NCBI GenBank assembly: GCA_964242415.1
Contig: CAXTAT010000007.1
Location: 124,001-188,000, forward strand
Length of the DNA stretch: 64,000 nucleotides
Direction: 5' to 3'
Source: DASWOJ01 sp964242415
GTDB taxonomy: Bacteria > Pseudomonadota > Alphaproteobacteria > Acetobacterales > Acetobacteraceae
Below are positions 23,692 to 32,623 of the stretch, piece after piece (position 1 is the first letter of the stretch; every line of letters begins with the position of its first letter). The notes under the pieces were generated by a model. The model was not told the origin of the DNA and ran no database searches. It was given only the letters and a program-made list of their open reading frames with translations. The position numbers and the translations under genes were made by a program.

Positions 23692-24600
23692 ATGCGCAGG
23701 CTGCCCAGCTTCCACGCCCTGAGAGCCTTTGAGGCAGCCGCGCGGCTGGGCAGCTTCGTGCGGGCCTCGGAGGAACTCCACCTCACGGCCTCGGCGATCA
23801 GTCATCAGGTCCGGGCCTTGGAGGAGTATTTCGGCCGGCAACTGTTCGAGGCGGGATCAAGGGCCAAGGTGCTGACAGACGATGGAGCGCGTCTGTCGGC
23901 CGGTCTGGCCCATGCGTTCGACGCCATGGAGACCGCCTGTGCCGAAGTCGCGCCGAAGGCGTCTGCGTCCACGCTGACCGTCCACTGCGCGCCGAGCTTT
24001 GCCGCCAAGTGGCTGGGTCCAAGGCTGTCGGGCTTCATGGAGCGCCATCCCTCGATCCTAATCCGGATGTCAACGGGCGCGGGCAGCTACGATCTTATCA
24101 GGAATGAGGCGACGGATGTTGCGATCGTCTATGGAGACGTGCCGGTCGGGGCAGGGATGTCGGCTGACCTTCTGGGCGAGGAGAACGTCACCGCGGTTTG
24201 CTCGCCGTCCCTGGCGGCTGGCCTGTCGGGCCACAGCCGGCGTGCCATGATGGCGCTGCCGCTGATCGAGTCGTCCGTCAGCCCCATCCACTGGTCGGAT
24301 TGGTTTGCGGCAAATGGCCTGGGCCGACATCCGCAAACGCCTACCACCGGTTTCGACCGCGGTGCGCTCGTGGTCTCGGCTGCCGTTCAAGCCATGGGCA
24401 TCGCGCTGGAAACCGAGAGGTTCGTCGAGGCCGAACTCGCATCGGGGCAACTGGTCGTCCTTGGTGGGGGCCAGTTCCGGTCAATACGACGCGTGCTGCA
24501 CCGCCTCCTGTCGAGAACCGGCCCCCATGTGCCGCACCGCGTACGCGTTTTCAGGTCATGGCTTTTGGAGGAGGTGGGAGTTTTGATCAGATCGCAGTAG
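23692..24600 (+). CDS. LysR-family transcriptional regulator (GcvA-like)
   Basis: 302 residues. N-terminal winged helix-turn-helix RRLPSFHALRAFEAAARLGSFVRASEELHLTASAISHQVRALEEYFGRQLF is very close to the GcvA/AmpR subgroup. The effector domain starts near TLTVHCAPSFAAKWL. Divergent from the MFS-aldolase operon, so likely its regulator with an unknown organic acid as ligand. The C-terminus is somewhat divergent. Confidence 0.9.
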   Translation: MRRLPSFHALRAFEAAARLGSFVRASEELHLTASAISHQVRALEEYFGRQLFEAGSRAKVLTDDGARLSAGLAHAFDAMETACAEVAPKASASTLTVHCAPSFAAKWLGPRLSGFMERHPSILIRMSTGAGSYDLIRNEATDVAIVYGDVPVGAGMSADLLGEENVTAVCSPSLAAGLSGHSRRAMMALPLIESSVSPIHWSDWFAANGLGRHPQTPTTGFDRGALVVSAAVQAMGIALETERFVEAELASGQLVVLGGGQFRSIRRVLHRLLSRTGPHVPHRVRVFRSWLLEEVGVLIRSQ

Positions 24601-24672
24601 CAGCTTTTCGAGAAGCAACGGCGTCGCTGATGCCGACTGCCCCCTGCTCTGACCGGCTTCCCAGCCCCCGTT

Positions 24673-24778
24673 CGTCATCGCGAGGGGCGTTTGCGACATG
24701 GCAATCCAGACGCCGCAGACCGGAAGCGCGGCCGGTGAACCCCCTATGCCGCGCCGCAAGCGCGGCTCGCAATGACGG
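24673..24778. repeat. Family A repeat, copy 5
   Basis: GTCATCGCGAGGGGCGTTTGCG at the left and CGCCGCAAGCGCGGCTCGCAATGACGG at the right. It occupies much of the 369-bp gap before the iron permease gene; the rest holds nothing recognised. Confidence 0.82.
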
Positions 24779-24969
24779 TGGCGGACCTGATGCGGCCGCG
24801 CAGGGTCAGAGCAGATGTCCGTCTTGCAGGCTTTGGCGCCGGGCCTTGAACCCGCCGGCTCCGGCCCCGTTGTCGGTTTGTGAATGCGGCGCGCAACGCC
24901 GGTATGCCGGCGGCACGGCACCCCTGGACGCGCCTGCGCTGTTGAGGCTGCAAACTAGGAACCCGACGC

Positions 24970-25347
24970 ATGAACTTCGACAAGCTGGCGCAAGTGGTCG
25001 CGAGGGGGGCCGGCAAGCCCCTCACCTTCATCGCCGCAACGGCGCTGGTGATCGTGTGGGGCATCAGCGGCCCCATCTTCGGCTTCAGCGACACCTGGCA
25101 ACTGGTGATCAACACGGGTACCACCATCGTCACGTTCCTGATGGTGTTCCTGATCCAGAACACGCAGAACCGCGACACGGACGCGCTTCAAGTGAAGGTG
25201 GACGAGCTGATCCGGGTGACAGAGGGCGCACGGCTGGCGCTGCTGAACCTGGAGGAACTCAAGGCCGAGGACCTCGCGCACATCAAGGCCGGCTTCGTGG
25301 ACCTCGGCCGCAAGCACAAGGACGGGACCGAGCTGCCCGCGAGCTGA
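24970..25347 (+). CDS. Low-affinity iron permease family protein
   Basis: 125 residues with two membrane helices: FIAATALVIVWGISGPIFGFSDTWQLVINTGTTIVTFLMVFLIQNTQNRD is the hallmark of the low-affinity Fe/Cu permease family. The C-terminal IRVTEGARLALLNLEELKAEDL helix is also conserved. Actual transport by the bacterial members is not established. Single-gene unit. Confidence 0.85.
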   Translation: MNFDKLAQVVARGAGKPLTFIAATALVIVWGISGPIFGFSDTWQLVINTGTTIVTFLMVFLIQNTQNRDTDALQVKVDELIRVTEGARLALLNLEELKAEDLAHIKAGFVDLGRKHKDGTELPAS

Positions 25348-25410
25348 GGACGGGCGGCCCCGCCCCGCCGCCCTCGCAGCCGTCAATGCCTCGCCCGTTG
25401 CCGCGCACGC

Positions 25411-26487
25411 CTAATGGTGATGCGGGGCCAGGCTTACGGCCTGGCGCAACGCCTCGACCAATGACCCCTCATCGGCGATGCCCTTGCCGGCGATGTCGAA
25501 GGCCGTCCCGTGATCGACCGACGTGCGGACCACCGGCAGGCCGATGGTGATGTTCACCCCGGCCTCCAGCCCCATCACCTTCACCGGTCCGTGCCCCTGG
25601 TCGTGGTACATCGCCACTACCAGGTCGAAGTCGCCGCGCGCCGCCCGGTAGAACAGCGTGTCCGCCGGCAGCGGCCCCTCGACATGCCAGCCTCGCGCCT
25701 GGCACGCCTGCACCGCGGGGATGATCTTCTGCTCCTCCTCGCCCTGGCCGAATAGGCCGTTCTCCCCGGCATGCGGGTTGATGCCGCATACCCCGATGCG
25801 CGGCTCGGCCATGCCGGCCTTCACCAGCGTCGCCCGCCCGCGGGTGATGACGCGCTCCACCAGCCCCGGCTCGATCCGCCGGATCGCGTCCATCAGGCCG
25901 ATGTGCGTGGTCACATGGATGACGCGCAGCTTCGGCGCCACCAGCATCATCGACACCTCCGGCGTGCCGGTCAGGTGCGCCAGCAGCTCGGTGTGGCCGG
26001 GGTACTTGTGCCCGGCGGAGTGCAGGGCCTCCTTGCTCAGCGGCGCCGTGCAGATGGCGTCGGCCTCGCCCGCCTCGACCAGCCGGGTCGCACGCTCGAT
26101 GTAGCGGTAGGCGCCCTCGCCGGACACCGGGGACAGCGTGCCGAACGGGTGCCCGGCCGGGATCAGGCCCAGGTCGATGCACTCCACGGTCCCCGGGGCA
26201 TAGCGGGCCTCGCTGGGCGTGCCGAGCGCGTTGACCTGCAGGGTGCTGTGCACGATGGCGCCGGCCTCGCGCAGCCGGGTCGCATCACCCACGACCAGGG
26301 GGCGGCACAGGGCGGCGACGTCGGCGCGCGCCAGCGCCTTCATGATGATCTCCGGGCCGATCCCAGAGGCGTCCCCCATCGTGATGGCGATGATGGGACG
26401 GGTGTCGTGGGGGGGAGGGGCATCCAGGCCAGGCTGGACATCAACCGGCTGGACATCAACAGGCTGGGCATCATGCGTCGTGCTCAT
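25411..26487 (-). CDS. pdxA2: PdxA2-like 4-phospho-D-threonate/erythronate dehydrogenase
   Basis: 358 residues, PdxA superfamily. IAITMGDASGIGPEIIMKAL opens the conserved part. CTAPLSKEALHSAGHKYPGHTELLAHLTG, the metal-binding His residues, GINPHAGENGLFG and YHDQGHGPVKVMG are all present. In tetronate operons the paired kinase and PdxA2 convert D-threonate to DHAP and CO2, so this is a better reading than pyridoxine synthesis because the kinase gene is directly upstream. The first 30 residues are a nonconserved tail with DVQPVDVQP repeats. The start overlaps the kinase stop. Confidence 0.88.
   Translation of the reverse strand: MSTTHDAQPVDVQPVDVQPGLDAPPPHDTRPIIAITMGDASGIGPEIIMKALARADVAALCRPLVVGDATRLREAGAIVHSTLQVNALGTPSEARYAPGTVECIDLGLIPAGHPFGTLSPVSGEGAYRYIERATRLVEAGEADAICTAPLSKEALHSAGHKYPGHTELLAHLTGTPEVSMMLVAPKLRVIHVTTHIGLMDAIRRIEPGLVERVITRGRATLVKAGMAEPRIGVCGINPHAGENGLFGQGEEEQKIIPAVQACQARGWHVEGPLPADTLFYRAARGDFDLVVAMYHDQGHGPVKVMGLEAGVNITIGLPVVRTSVDHGTAFDIAGKGIADEGSLVEALRQAVSLAPHHH
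26428..26475. repeat. 15-bp tandem repeat at the pdxA2 N-terminus
   Basis: Three imperfect units of GGCTGGACATCAACC encode QPVDV-type repeats near the start of the PdxA2-like protein. Confidence 0.7.
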
Positions 26488-27728
26488 CGGGGACTCTCCG
26501 GCCGCTGGAGGCGGCGCAAGTGGGACAGGCAGCGGGTCAGCGTGCCGGGATCGCCGAACGCGCCGGCCTTGGTGATCACCGGGATGGTCAACGCGCCCTG
26601 GGTGACCCCGAACGGCACGCCAGGCTCGATCTCGTCGATCATACGGATGCTGGCAACACCGAGGGCCTCGAGCAGGGCAAGCGCCGTCTCGCCGCCGGTG
26701 GCGAACAGCGCGCCCATGCCGGGCGCCGCCGGGCGCAGCAGGGCGGCAAGCTGCTGCGCGAGCACGGCCCCGTGCCGCAGGTCCGCCGCCGGGCTGGATG
26801 TGATCTCGACCAGGACATCGGTGCCTCCCGCCAGGGCCTGGGCGATGCGCCCGGCCGCATCCTGCCATGCCGTGCCGCCCGGACCCGCCTGCAGCACGGC
26901 GGGCGGGATGCGCTCCACCAGGACGGCGCCATCGGCGGCCAGCAGGGCGGAGGACGCGCGCGACGCCTCGGCGACGCTGCCGACCACGAACAGGATGCCG
27001 CCCACGACGTCCGCTGTTTTCGCTGGGTGCGTGGGGGCGCCGATGCGCGCGGCGAGCGCATGGGCCAGCCCGCCCGACCCGGTCCAGAACAGGTGCGCGG
27101 CCAGCGGCAGCGTGGCGTCCGCCACGGCGTCAAGGTCGGCGTCGGTGACCGCGTCGCAGACCACTGCGTCTATCCCGGTCGCCGCGGCCTCGCGGACCAG
27201 CCCACGCAGCGCCGCTGGCCCAGCCCGCACGGTGTCGAGCCGCGCCAGCCGCACGCGGAGGCCCGCCTGCCCCAGCACCGCGACCAGGTCGGCACTGGCA
27301 TAGCTGTGGTCGCGGACCCAAAGCGGCGTGTGCTCCAGCGGCTGGCCGCCCACCTGGACGCACCCCGCCTCCGTCGTGCGGCCCGCGGCGGGGAAGGCGG
27401 GCGCCACGATGGCTAGCGCGCCCCGGCCGCGTCCGCGGAGGTCCTGGACCGTGGCGGCCAGCTCCGCCGCCGGTTGGCCGCGCAGCGTCGAGTCGATTTT
27501 CTTGAACAGCGCCACGCCCTCGGCGTGATGGGCTTGCAGCAGCGCGCAATGACGGGCCGCGGCTGCGCCCGGCTGCAGTCCGCGGCTGTTGGCATCCAGC
27601 GCCAGCACCGGGTCGTCCGGCGGGCTGGCGGCCCGTTGCCCAGTCCACGTCACCGACGCCGGCATCCCGCGCCGGGCAAAGGCGATGGCACAGTCGGCGG
27701 CGCCGGTCAGGTCGTCGGCCAGGAGCAT
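26484..27728 (-). CDS. dtnK: Four-carbon acid sugar kinase (D-threonate/erythronate kinase type)
   Basis: 414 residues, DUF1537/OtnK-DtnK family. N-terminal LLADDLTGAADCAIAFARRG carries the acidic substrate-binding motif, and FKKIDSTLRG is the second family signature. The C-terminal nucleotide-binding domain contains LFATGGETALALLEALGV and PGVPFGVTQG. It phosphorylates a tetronate at C4 for the PdxA2-like enzyme. The frame is open far upstream through tandem repeats; ATG 27728 starts right at the conserved core, so a slightly earlier alternative start is possible. Confidence 0.87.
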   Translation of the reverse strand: MLLADDLTGAADCAIAFARRGMPASVTWTGQRAASPPDDPVLALDANSRGLQPGAAAARHCALLQAHHAEGVALFKKIDSTLRGQPAAELAATVQDLRGRGRGALAIVAPAFPAAGRTTEAGCVQVGGQPLEHTPLWVRDHSYASADLVAVLGQAGLRVRLARLDTVRAGPAALRGLVREAAATGIDAVVCDAVTDADLDAVADATLPLAAHLFWTGSGGLAHALAARIGAPTHPAKTADVVGGILFVVGSVAEASRASSALLAADGAVLVERIPPAVLQAGPGGTAWQDAAGRIAQALAGGTDVLVEITSSPAADLRHGAVLAQQLAALLRPAAPGMGALFATGGETALALLEALGVASIRMIDEIEPGVPFGVTQGALTIPVITKAGAFGDPGTLTRCLSHLRRLQRPESPR

Positions 27729-27753
27729 CCACCGGCCAGGCTTTGCGCTGGGG

Positions 27754-27829
27754 TTCAATAGGCCGGGGTTCGATGCGACGGGGTTCGATGCGACGGGGAT
27801 CGTTGCGCCGGGGTTCGATGCGGAAAGGG
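27754..27829. repeat. 15-bp tandem repeat between kdgT and dtnK
   Basis: Four to five copies of a GGGGTTCGATGCGAC-type unit, spanning the gap between the permease stop and the kinase start. It would encode SNPVA-like repeats if the kinase started earlier. Confidence 0.75.
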
Positions 27830-28807
27830 TCAGGGCAGCGGTTCCGGCACAGCGGGGCGCGGCGCGACCCGGCGGGCGACCCAGGCCGTCACCAGCGGCA
27901 CCAGCACGGTGGTAACGATGACCGACGCCGCCACCAGGACCGTCGCATGCGCGGCGGCCGGGGCGTACGCGGGATTGGCTCCCGCCACGATGGCCGGCAC
28001 GGCTGCGGCATTGCCGGCGGTGCTGGCCGCTGCGACGCCAGCCACGCCGGTGCCGCCGGTCGCCCGGTCCGCCAGGAACAGCGCGGTGCCGGTGACCAGC
28101 ACCACCGCCAGCCCCAATCCCAGGCCGAGCAGGCCCGCCCGCCAGACAGTCGCCAGGTCGAGGCTGCTGCCGAGCGCGAAGGCGAAGAACGGGATCATCA
28201 CCGGGATGGCGCGGCCGAGGAACTCGCGCATCTCGCGGTCCAGGTTGCCGATGGCCATGCCGGCCAGCAGCGGCAGGATCGCGCCGACCAGCGTCGGCCA
28301 CGGGAATGCCGACAGCCCGGCGACGCCCAGCGTCAGCATGGTCAGGAACGGGCCGGACTCCAGGGTCATGATGGTGTAGGCGCCAACGTCCCGCGGCGCC
28401 CCGTACTGGCCCATCAGCGCCATGTACAGGCCGCCGTTGGTGTCGTTCGTCGCGGCCACGATGGCCAGGGTGGACAGCCCGGCGAACAGCCCGCCGCTGA
28501 CCGGCGCCTCGCCGAGCAGGCGGCCGGCCACGATGCCCAGCACCAGGGCAATGCCCACCTTCACGCCAAGCAGCGTGCCGCCCTTTTTCAGGATGTAGGG
28601 CGTCGCCTTGAAGTCGATGCTGGCCCCCATGCAAACATAGAACACGGCCAGGATGGTCAGCGCCCCGGTGAACAGGGCGCCGGTGAACGAGCCGAACAGC
28701 CGCGGCGTGCCCGGCGCGAACGTCGCCAGCAGGGCGCCGATCAGCAGCGGCACGACCATCATGCCGCCCGGGACCCGTTCGATGGCACGCTTGATCGGCA
28801 GTTGCAT
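27830..28807 (-). CDS. KdgT-family 2-keto-3-deoxygluconate-type permease
   Basis: 325 residues, about ten membrane helices. MQLPIKRAIERVPGGMMVVPLLIGALLATFAP, FYVCMGASIDFKATPYILKKGG and STLAIVAATNDTNGGLYMALMGQYG define the family. In this setting it probably imports a tetronate for the kinase and dehydrogenase downstream rather than ketodeoxygluconate. First gene of a three-gene operon with dtnK and pdxA2. The 225 bp before it hold a few imperfect short repeats. Confidence 0.88.
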   Translation of the reverse strand: MQLPIKRAIERVPGGMMVVPLLIGALLATFAPGTPRLFGSFTGALFTGALTILAVFYVCMGASIDFKATPYILKKGGTLLGVKVGIALVLGIVAGRLLGEAPVSGGLFAGLSTLAIVAATNDTNGGLYMALMGQYGAPRDVGAYTIMTLESGPFLTMLTLGVAGLSAFPWPTLVGAILPLLAGMAIGNLDREMREFLGRAIPVMIPFFAFALGSSLDLATVWRAGLLGLGLGLAVVLVTGTALFLADRATGGTGVAGVAAASTAGNAAAVPAIVAGANPAYAPAAAHATVLVAASVIVTTVLVPLVTAWVARRVAPRPAVPEPLP

Positions 28808-29032
28808 GGGCTCGCTTTCGGCAACGGGTAGGAGGCGGTGCGGCGGGCCGGGTTGGCGCGGCCGGACTGGTGAAGGCCAGACTGGTAGGGATCGCATTGA
28901 TAAAGGCCGGATTGCGGAGCTGGTTGCACCGTGTTGGGACGAAGCCCGGCGCCGGGCATCCAGGGCAGCCCGGCTTTGACGGCGCGAGCCGCCGCGGCCA
29001 ACTTGGGGCAAACCCATGCAACAGGACCTGCA

Positions 29033-29884
29033 ATGTCAGAATGGCTCGTGTGCCTGACCTTCGACCACGACAACGCCTCGTCGATGATCTCCCGCAAGCT
29101 GACCTCGCCGACGATGATCTCCCGGGGCGATTTCGGCATCGTCGCCGTGCCCCGCATCCTCGATCTGCTGCGCCGGCACGGCATCCCGAGCACCTGGTTC
29201 ATCCCGGGCCACACCATCGAGAGCTATCCCGCCTGCGCCCGCGCGGTGGCGGACGCCGGGCACGAGATCGGCAACCATGGCTGGACGCACCGCATCCCCG
29301 CCACGCTCGGGCGTGACGGCGAGGAGGAGGAGCTGGTGCGCGGCAACGCGGCCATCGTCGCCCTCACTGGGCAGAAGCCGCGCGGCTACCGCTCGCCGTC
29401 GTGGGACCTCAGCCCGCACAGCGTCGAGCTGCTGCTGAAGCATGGGTTCGTCTATGACAGCTCGATGATGGGCCACGACGTCTCGCCGTACCAGGCGCGG
29501 CACGGCGACGAGACCAGCCTGCTGGAGCCGATGCGGTTCGGGCCGGACACGCCGCTGGTCGAGATGCCGGTGAGCTGGTCGCTGGACGACCACCCGCACT
29601 TCGAGTTCATGCGGACGGAGCAGACGATCCTGCCGGGGCTGATGAACGCGCGGTCGGTGTTCCAGAACTTCGCCGACGAGTTCACCTACATGAAGCAGCG
29701 CAACGAATGGGGCGTGTTGACCTACACCTTCCACCCGCATGTGGTCGGCCGTGGGCAGCGGATGCTCGCGCTGGAGGGGTTTGTCGAAATGCTCGGCAAT
29801 CAGGGCGCCCGGTTCGTCACCATGGAGGCGGCCGTCGCGGCCTATCGCAGCCGGTATCCCGGTGGGATCAGCCTGCGCGGCTAG
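29033..29884 (+). CDS. Polysaccharide-deacetylase-family hydrolase (PuuE-like)
   Basis: 283 residues, NodB/CE4 fold. TFDHDNASSM holds the metal-binding Asp motif, HEIGNHGWTHR the two metal His residues, and GYRSPSWDLS the third motif; YTFHPHVVGRGQRM is near the C-terminus. Enzymes with this TFDHD start often act on small amide or ureide compounds rather than polysaccharides, which fits the neighbouring amidohydrolase genes. No signal peptide, so cytoplasmic. Confidence 0.85.
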   Translation: MSEWLVCLTFDHDNASSMISRKLTSPTMISRGDFGIVAVPRILDLLRRHGIPSTWFIPGHTIESYPACARAVADAGHEIGNHGWTHRIPATLGRDGEEEELVRGNAAIVALTGQKPRGYRSPSWDLSPHSVELLLKHGFVYDSSMMGHDVSPYQARHGDETSLLEPMRFGPDTPLVEMPVSWSLDDHPHFEFMRTEQTILPGLMNARSVFQNFADEFTYMKQRNEWGVLTYTFHPHVVGRGQRMLALEGFVEMLGNQGARFVTMEAAVAAYRSRYPGGISLRG

Positions 29885-29893
29885 GCACGCCGT

Positions 29894-31189
29894 TCAGGCC
29901 AGGGGTTCGAAGGCCGTCTCCTTCACCCAGACCATGGTGACCAGCGTCACCAGCGAGGCCGCAATCACGTAGAACGCCGGCGACAGCGGGTTGCCGGTCG
30001 ATTGGATCAGCCAGGTCGCGATGAACGGCGCGAAGCCGCCGAAGATCGCAACCGGGATGTTGTAGCCGACCGACAGGGCGGTGTAGCGGACCTGGGTGGG
30101 GAACAGCTCGCAATACACCGCCGGCCCCGGCCCGGCATACAGCGCCAGCAGCAGCACCAGGACGAGCTGCGCGACGAAGGCATAGGCCGGCACCCCGGTC
30201 GAGGCCAGCAGGAACAGCGGATACGCGAGCACGATATAGCCAACGCAGGACGCGATGAACAGCGGGCGGCGGCCGATGCGGTCCGACAGCGCCCCCATGA
30301 ACGGCACCGCGACCACGAAGGCGAGCAGGCAGGCAGTGCCGATCCACAGCGCGGTGCCGCGCGGCATCTTGACGATGTTGGTCAGCCAGGTCGTCAGATA
30401 GATCAGCACCGCATAGTAGCCGACGGTGTTGTGCAGCGTGATGCCGAACGCGATCAGGGTCGGCTTGCGGAACGTCGTGAAGGCTTCGCGCAACGGCGAC
30501 TGGGCGACGTGCCCCTGGCTTTGCAGCTCCGCGAACTTGGGCGTGTCCTCCAGCCGCCAGCGCATGATCGCGCCGACGATGCCGACCAGCACGCCGAGCA
30601 GGAACGGGATGCGCCAGCCCCAGGCGAGCATGTCCGCCGGGTCGATCCAGGTGGTGAGCAACGCTGCGGTCAGCGAGCCCAGCAGGAAGCCGCAGCCGAC
30701 GCTGACCTGCTGCCACGACCCGGTCAGGCCGCGCTGGCCCGGCGGCGCATACTCGACCAGGTAGGCTGCGGCCCCGCCCCACTCGCCCCCGCCCGACAGG
30801 CCCTGCGCCAGCCGCGCCACGACCAGCAGCAGCGGCGCCAGCACGCCGATCGAGGCATAGGTCGGCAGCAGCCCGACGGCGAAGGTGGAGGCTGCCATCA
30901 GGAAGATCACCGCGCTCAGCGCCCGCTTGCGGCCGTGGCGGTCGCCGTACTGGCCGAAGACGACCGAGCCGACCGGCCGCATGACGAAGCCCACCCCGAA
31001 CACCGAGAACGTCAGCAGCAAGGAGACCAGCGGCGTCTGGTTGGGGAAGAACAGTTGCGAGATGACGGGGACGAAGTAGCCATAGACCGCGAAGTCGTAC
31101 CACTCCAGCACGTTGCCGATGACCCCGGCCAGGATCGCGGTTCGCCGCTGGCTGACGGATTGGCCAACGGCGGTTGTGGTTGTCGGCAT
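29894..31189 (-). CDS. MFS transporter, metabolite:H+ symporter (MHS) family
   Basis: 431 residues, 12 helices. GVIGNVLEWYDFAVYGYFVPVISQLFFP and RPVGSVVFGQYGDRHGRKRALSAVIFLMA are the MHS signatures, with RLAQGLSGGGEWGGAAAYLVEYAPPGQRG in helix 5. Related carriers take proline, betaine, alpha-ketoglutarate or citrate. It is convergent with the deacetylase-family gene by 9 bp and divergent from the amidohydrolase. Confidence 0.92.
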   Translation of the reverse strand: MPTTTTAVGQSVSQRRTAILAGVIGNVLEWYDFAVYGYFVPVISQLFFPNQTPLVSLLLTFSVFGVGFVMRPVGSVVFGQYGDRHGRKRALSAVIFLMAASTFAVGLLPTYASIGVLAPLLLVVARLAQGLSGGGEWGGAAAYLVEYAPPGQRGLTGSWQQVSVGCGFLLGSLTAALLTTWIDPADMLAWGWRIPFLLGVLVGIVGAIMRWRLEDTPKFAELQSQGHVAQSPLREAFTTFRKPTLIAFGITLHNTVGYYAVLIYLTTWLTNIVKMPRGTALWIGTACLLAFVVAVPFMGALSDRIGRRPLFIASCVGYIVLAYPLFLLASTGVPAYAFVAQLVLVLLLALYAGPGPAVYCELFPTQVRYTALSVGYNIPVAIFGGFAPFIATWLIQSTGNPLSPAFYVIAASLVTLVTMVWVKETAFEPLA

Positions 31190-31331
31190 TGGGCTTCCTT
31201 CGACACGGCTGGATGGAGCGCAGGGTCGCGCCCTGCGACGAGCCAAGCAACTCCCAAGCCATTGCGGCGCCGGGGCAAGGGCTGGTTATCGTCGGCGGGC
31301 CGCCATGCTTTAGTGCCGCCGGGCAAAGGGA

Positions 31332-32582
31332 ATGGAACGGATGGACCTGATCGTTCGTGGTGCGCAACTCGCCGGGCAGGCCGAGGGACAGCTTGTAGAT
31401 ATCGGGGTGTCCGGCGGCAGGATCGTCGCCATCGAGCCTATGCTGTCGGCGGACGCCGAAATTTATGACGCCGGCGGCCGGCTGGCGTGCGGCGGCCTGA
31501 TCGAGACCCACATCCACCTCGACAAGTCGCGCCTGCTCGACATTTGCCCGGCAGAGCCAGGGCGCAGCATCAGCCCCGTGCACTACGTCGCCCCGTTCAA
31601 GCCGGGCATCACCGAGGCGGACGTGCGGCGGCGGGCGGAACAGACGCTGCGGGAGTGCCTGAAGCACGGGACGACGCACATCCGCACCCATGTCGAGGTG
31701 GACCCCGGCATCGGGCTGCGCGGCTTCGATGCGGTGGCCTCGCTCGCGGAGGAGTATCGCTGGGCGGTCGATATGCAGCTCTGCGTGTTCCCGCAGGAGG
31801 GGCTGACCAACTATCCCGGGACCGACGAGCTGCTGGTCCAGGCCTTGAAGCGCGGCGCGCCGGTGATCGGGGCCGCCCCGCGCTATGACACCGACCACGG
31901 CGGCCAGTTGCGGCGCGTCTTCGATCTGGCCCGCGAGTTCGGCGTGGACATCGACATGCACCTGGACTTCGGCAACACGCCGGAGGGTCTCGACGTGCTG
32001 CTGGTATGCGAGCTGACGGAGCAGTACGGGCTGGGGGGCCGCGTGACGGCCGGGCACATGACCAAGTTGTCGGTGATGCCGCCCGCGGACATGGCGGCGG
32101 TGGCCCGGCGGCTCGCGGACGCCAGGGTGAACGTTACGGTGCTGCCGGCGACCGACCTGTACTTGATGGGGCGGGACCAGGACCACGGCGTCCGGCGCGG
32201 GGTCGCGGATGCGAACTTCTTGTGTGAGCACGGGGTGAACTGCTCGCTGTCGAGCAACAACGTGCTCAACCCCGCCACCCCGTATGGCGACTGCTCGCTG
32301 ATCCGCATGGCGAACCTGCAGGCCAACCTGCTGCAGGTCAGCCAGCCGCAGGGGTTGCGCGAGTGCTTCTCGATGCTGACCGACCGGTCGGCGCGCATCC
32401 TCAACCTCCGGGATTACGGGATCAAGGTTGGCAATCCCGCCGACATCGTGGTGATCGACAGCCCGTCGCCGGAGCGCGCGGTCGCCGAAATCCGGCATCC
32501 GGTCGCGGTGTTCAAGCGCGGGCGCCGGACCGTCACCTGGCGGCCGGCGGAACTCGGGCTGCCGCCCTCCGGCAACGCGTAG
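31332..32582 (+). CDS. Cytosine-deaminase-like amidohydrolase
   Basis: 416 residues. Metal-dependent hydrolase fold: THIHLDKSRLL supplies the first His pair, HIRTHVEVDPG the next, and DMHLDFGN plus VTAGHMTKLS the further metal ligands. The pattern matches the cytosine deaminase/isoguanine deaminase (CodA) subfamily acting on cyclic nitrogen compounds. Its flanking transporter and formamidase suggest stepwise degradation of an N-heterocycle. Confidence 0.88.
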   Translation: MERMDLIVRGAQLAGQAEGQLVDIGVSGGRIVAIEPMLSADAEIYDAGGRLACGGLIETHIHLDKSRLLDICPAEPGRSISPVHYVAPFKPGITEADVRRRAEQTLRECLKHGTTHIRTHVEVDPGIGLRGFDAVASLAEEYRWAVDMQLCVFPQEGLTNYPGTDELLVQALKRGAPVIGAAPRYDTDHGGQLRRVFDLAREFGVDIDMHLDFGNTPEGLDVLLVCELTEQYGLGGRVTAGHMTKLSVMPPADMAAVARRLADARVNVTVLPATDLYLMGRDQDHGVRRGVADANFLCEHGVNCSLSSNNVLNPATPYGDCSLIRMANLQANLLQVSQPQGLRECFSMLTDRSARILNLRDYGIKVGNPADIVVIDSPSPERAVAEIRHPVAVFKRGRRTVTWRPAELGLPPSGNA

Positions 32583-32623
32583 GCCGGCGTGGCCCGGAAC
32601 GGGGCCGCACCGTAGTCTCCGTC

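Noticed and set aside
26868..29033. A single 849-residue protein covering kdgT region, kinase and more
   Set aside because: The open frame upstream of 27728 is Arg/Ala-rich antisense-like reading through kdgT in the wrong frame; the permease is in a different frame.
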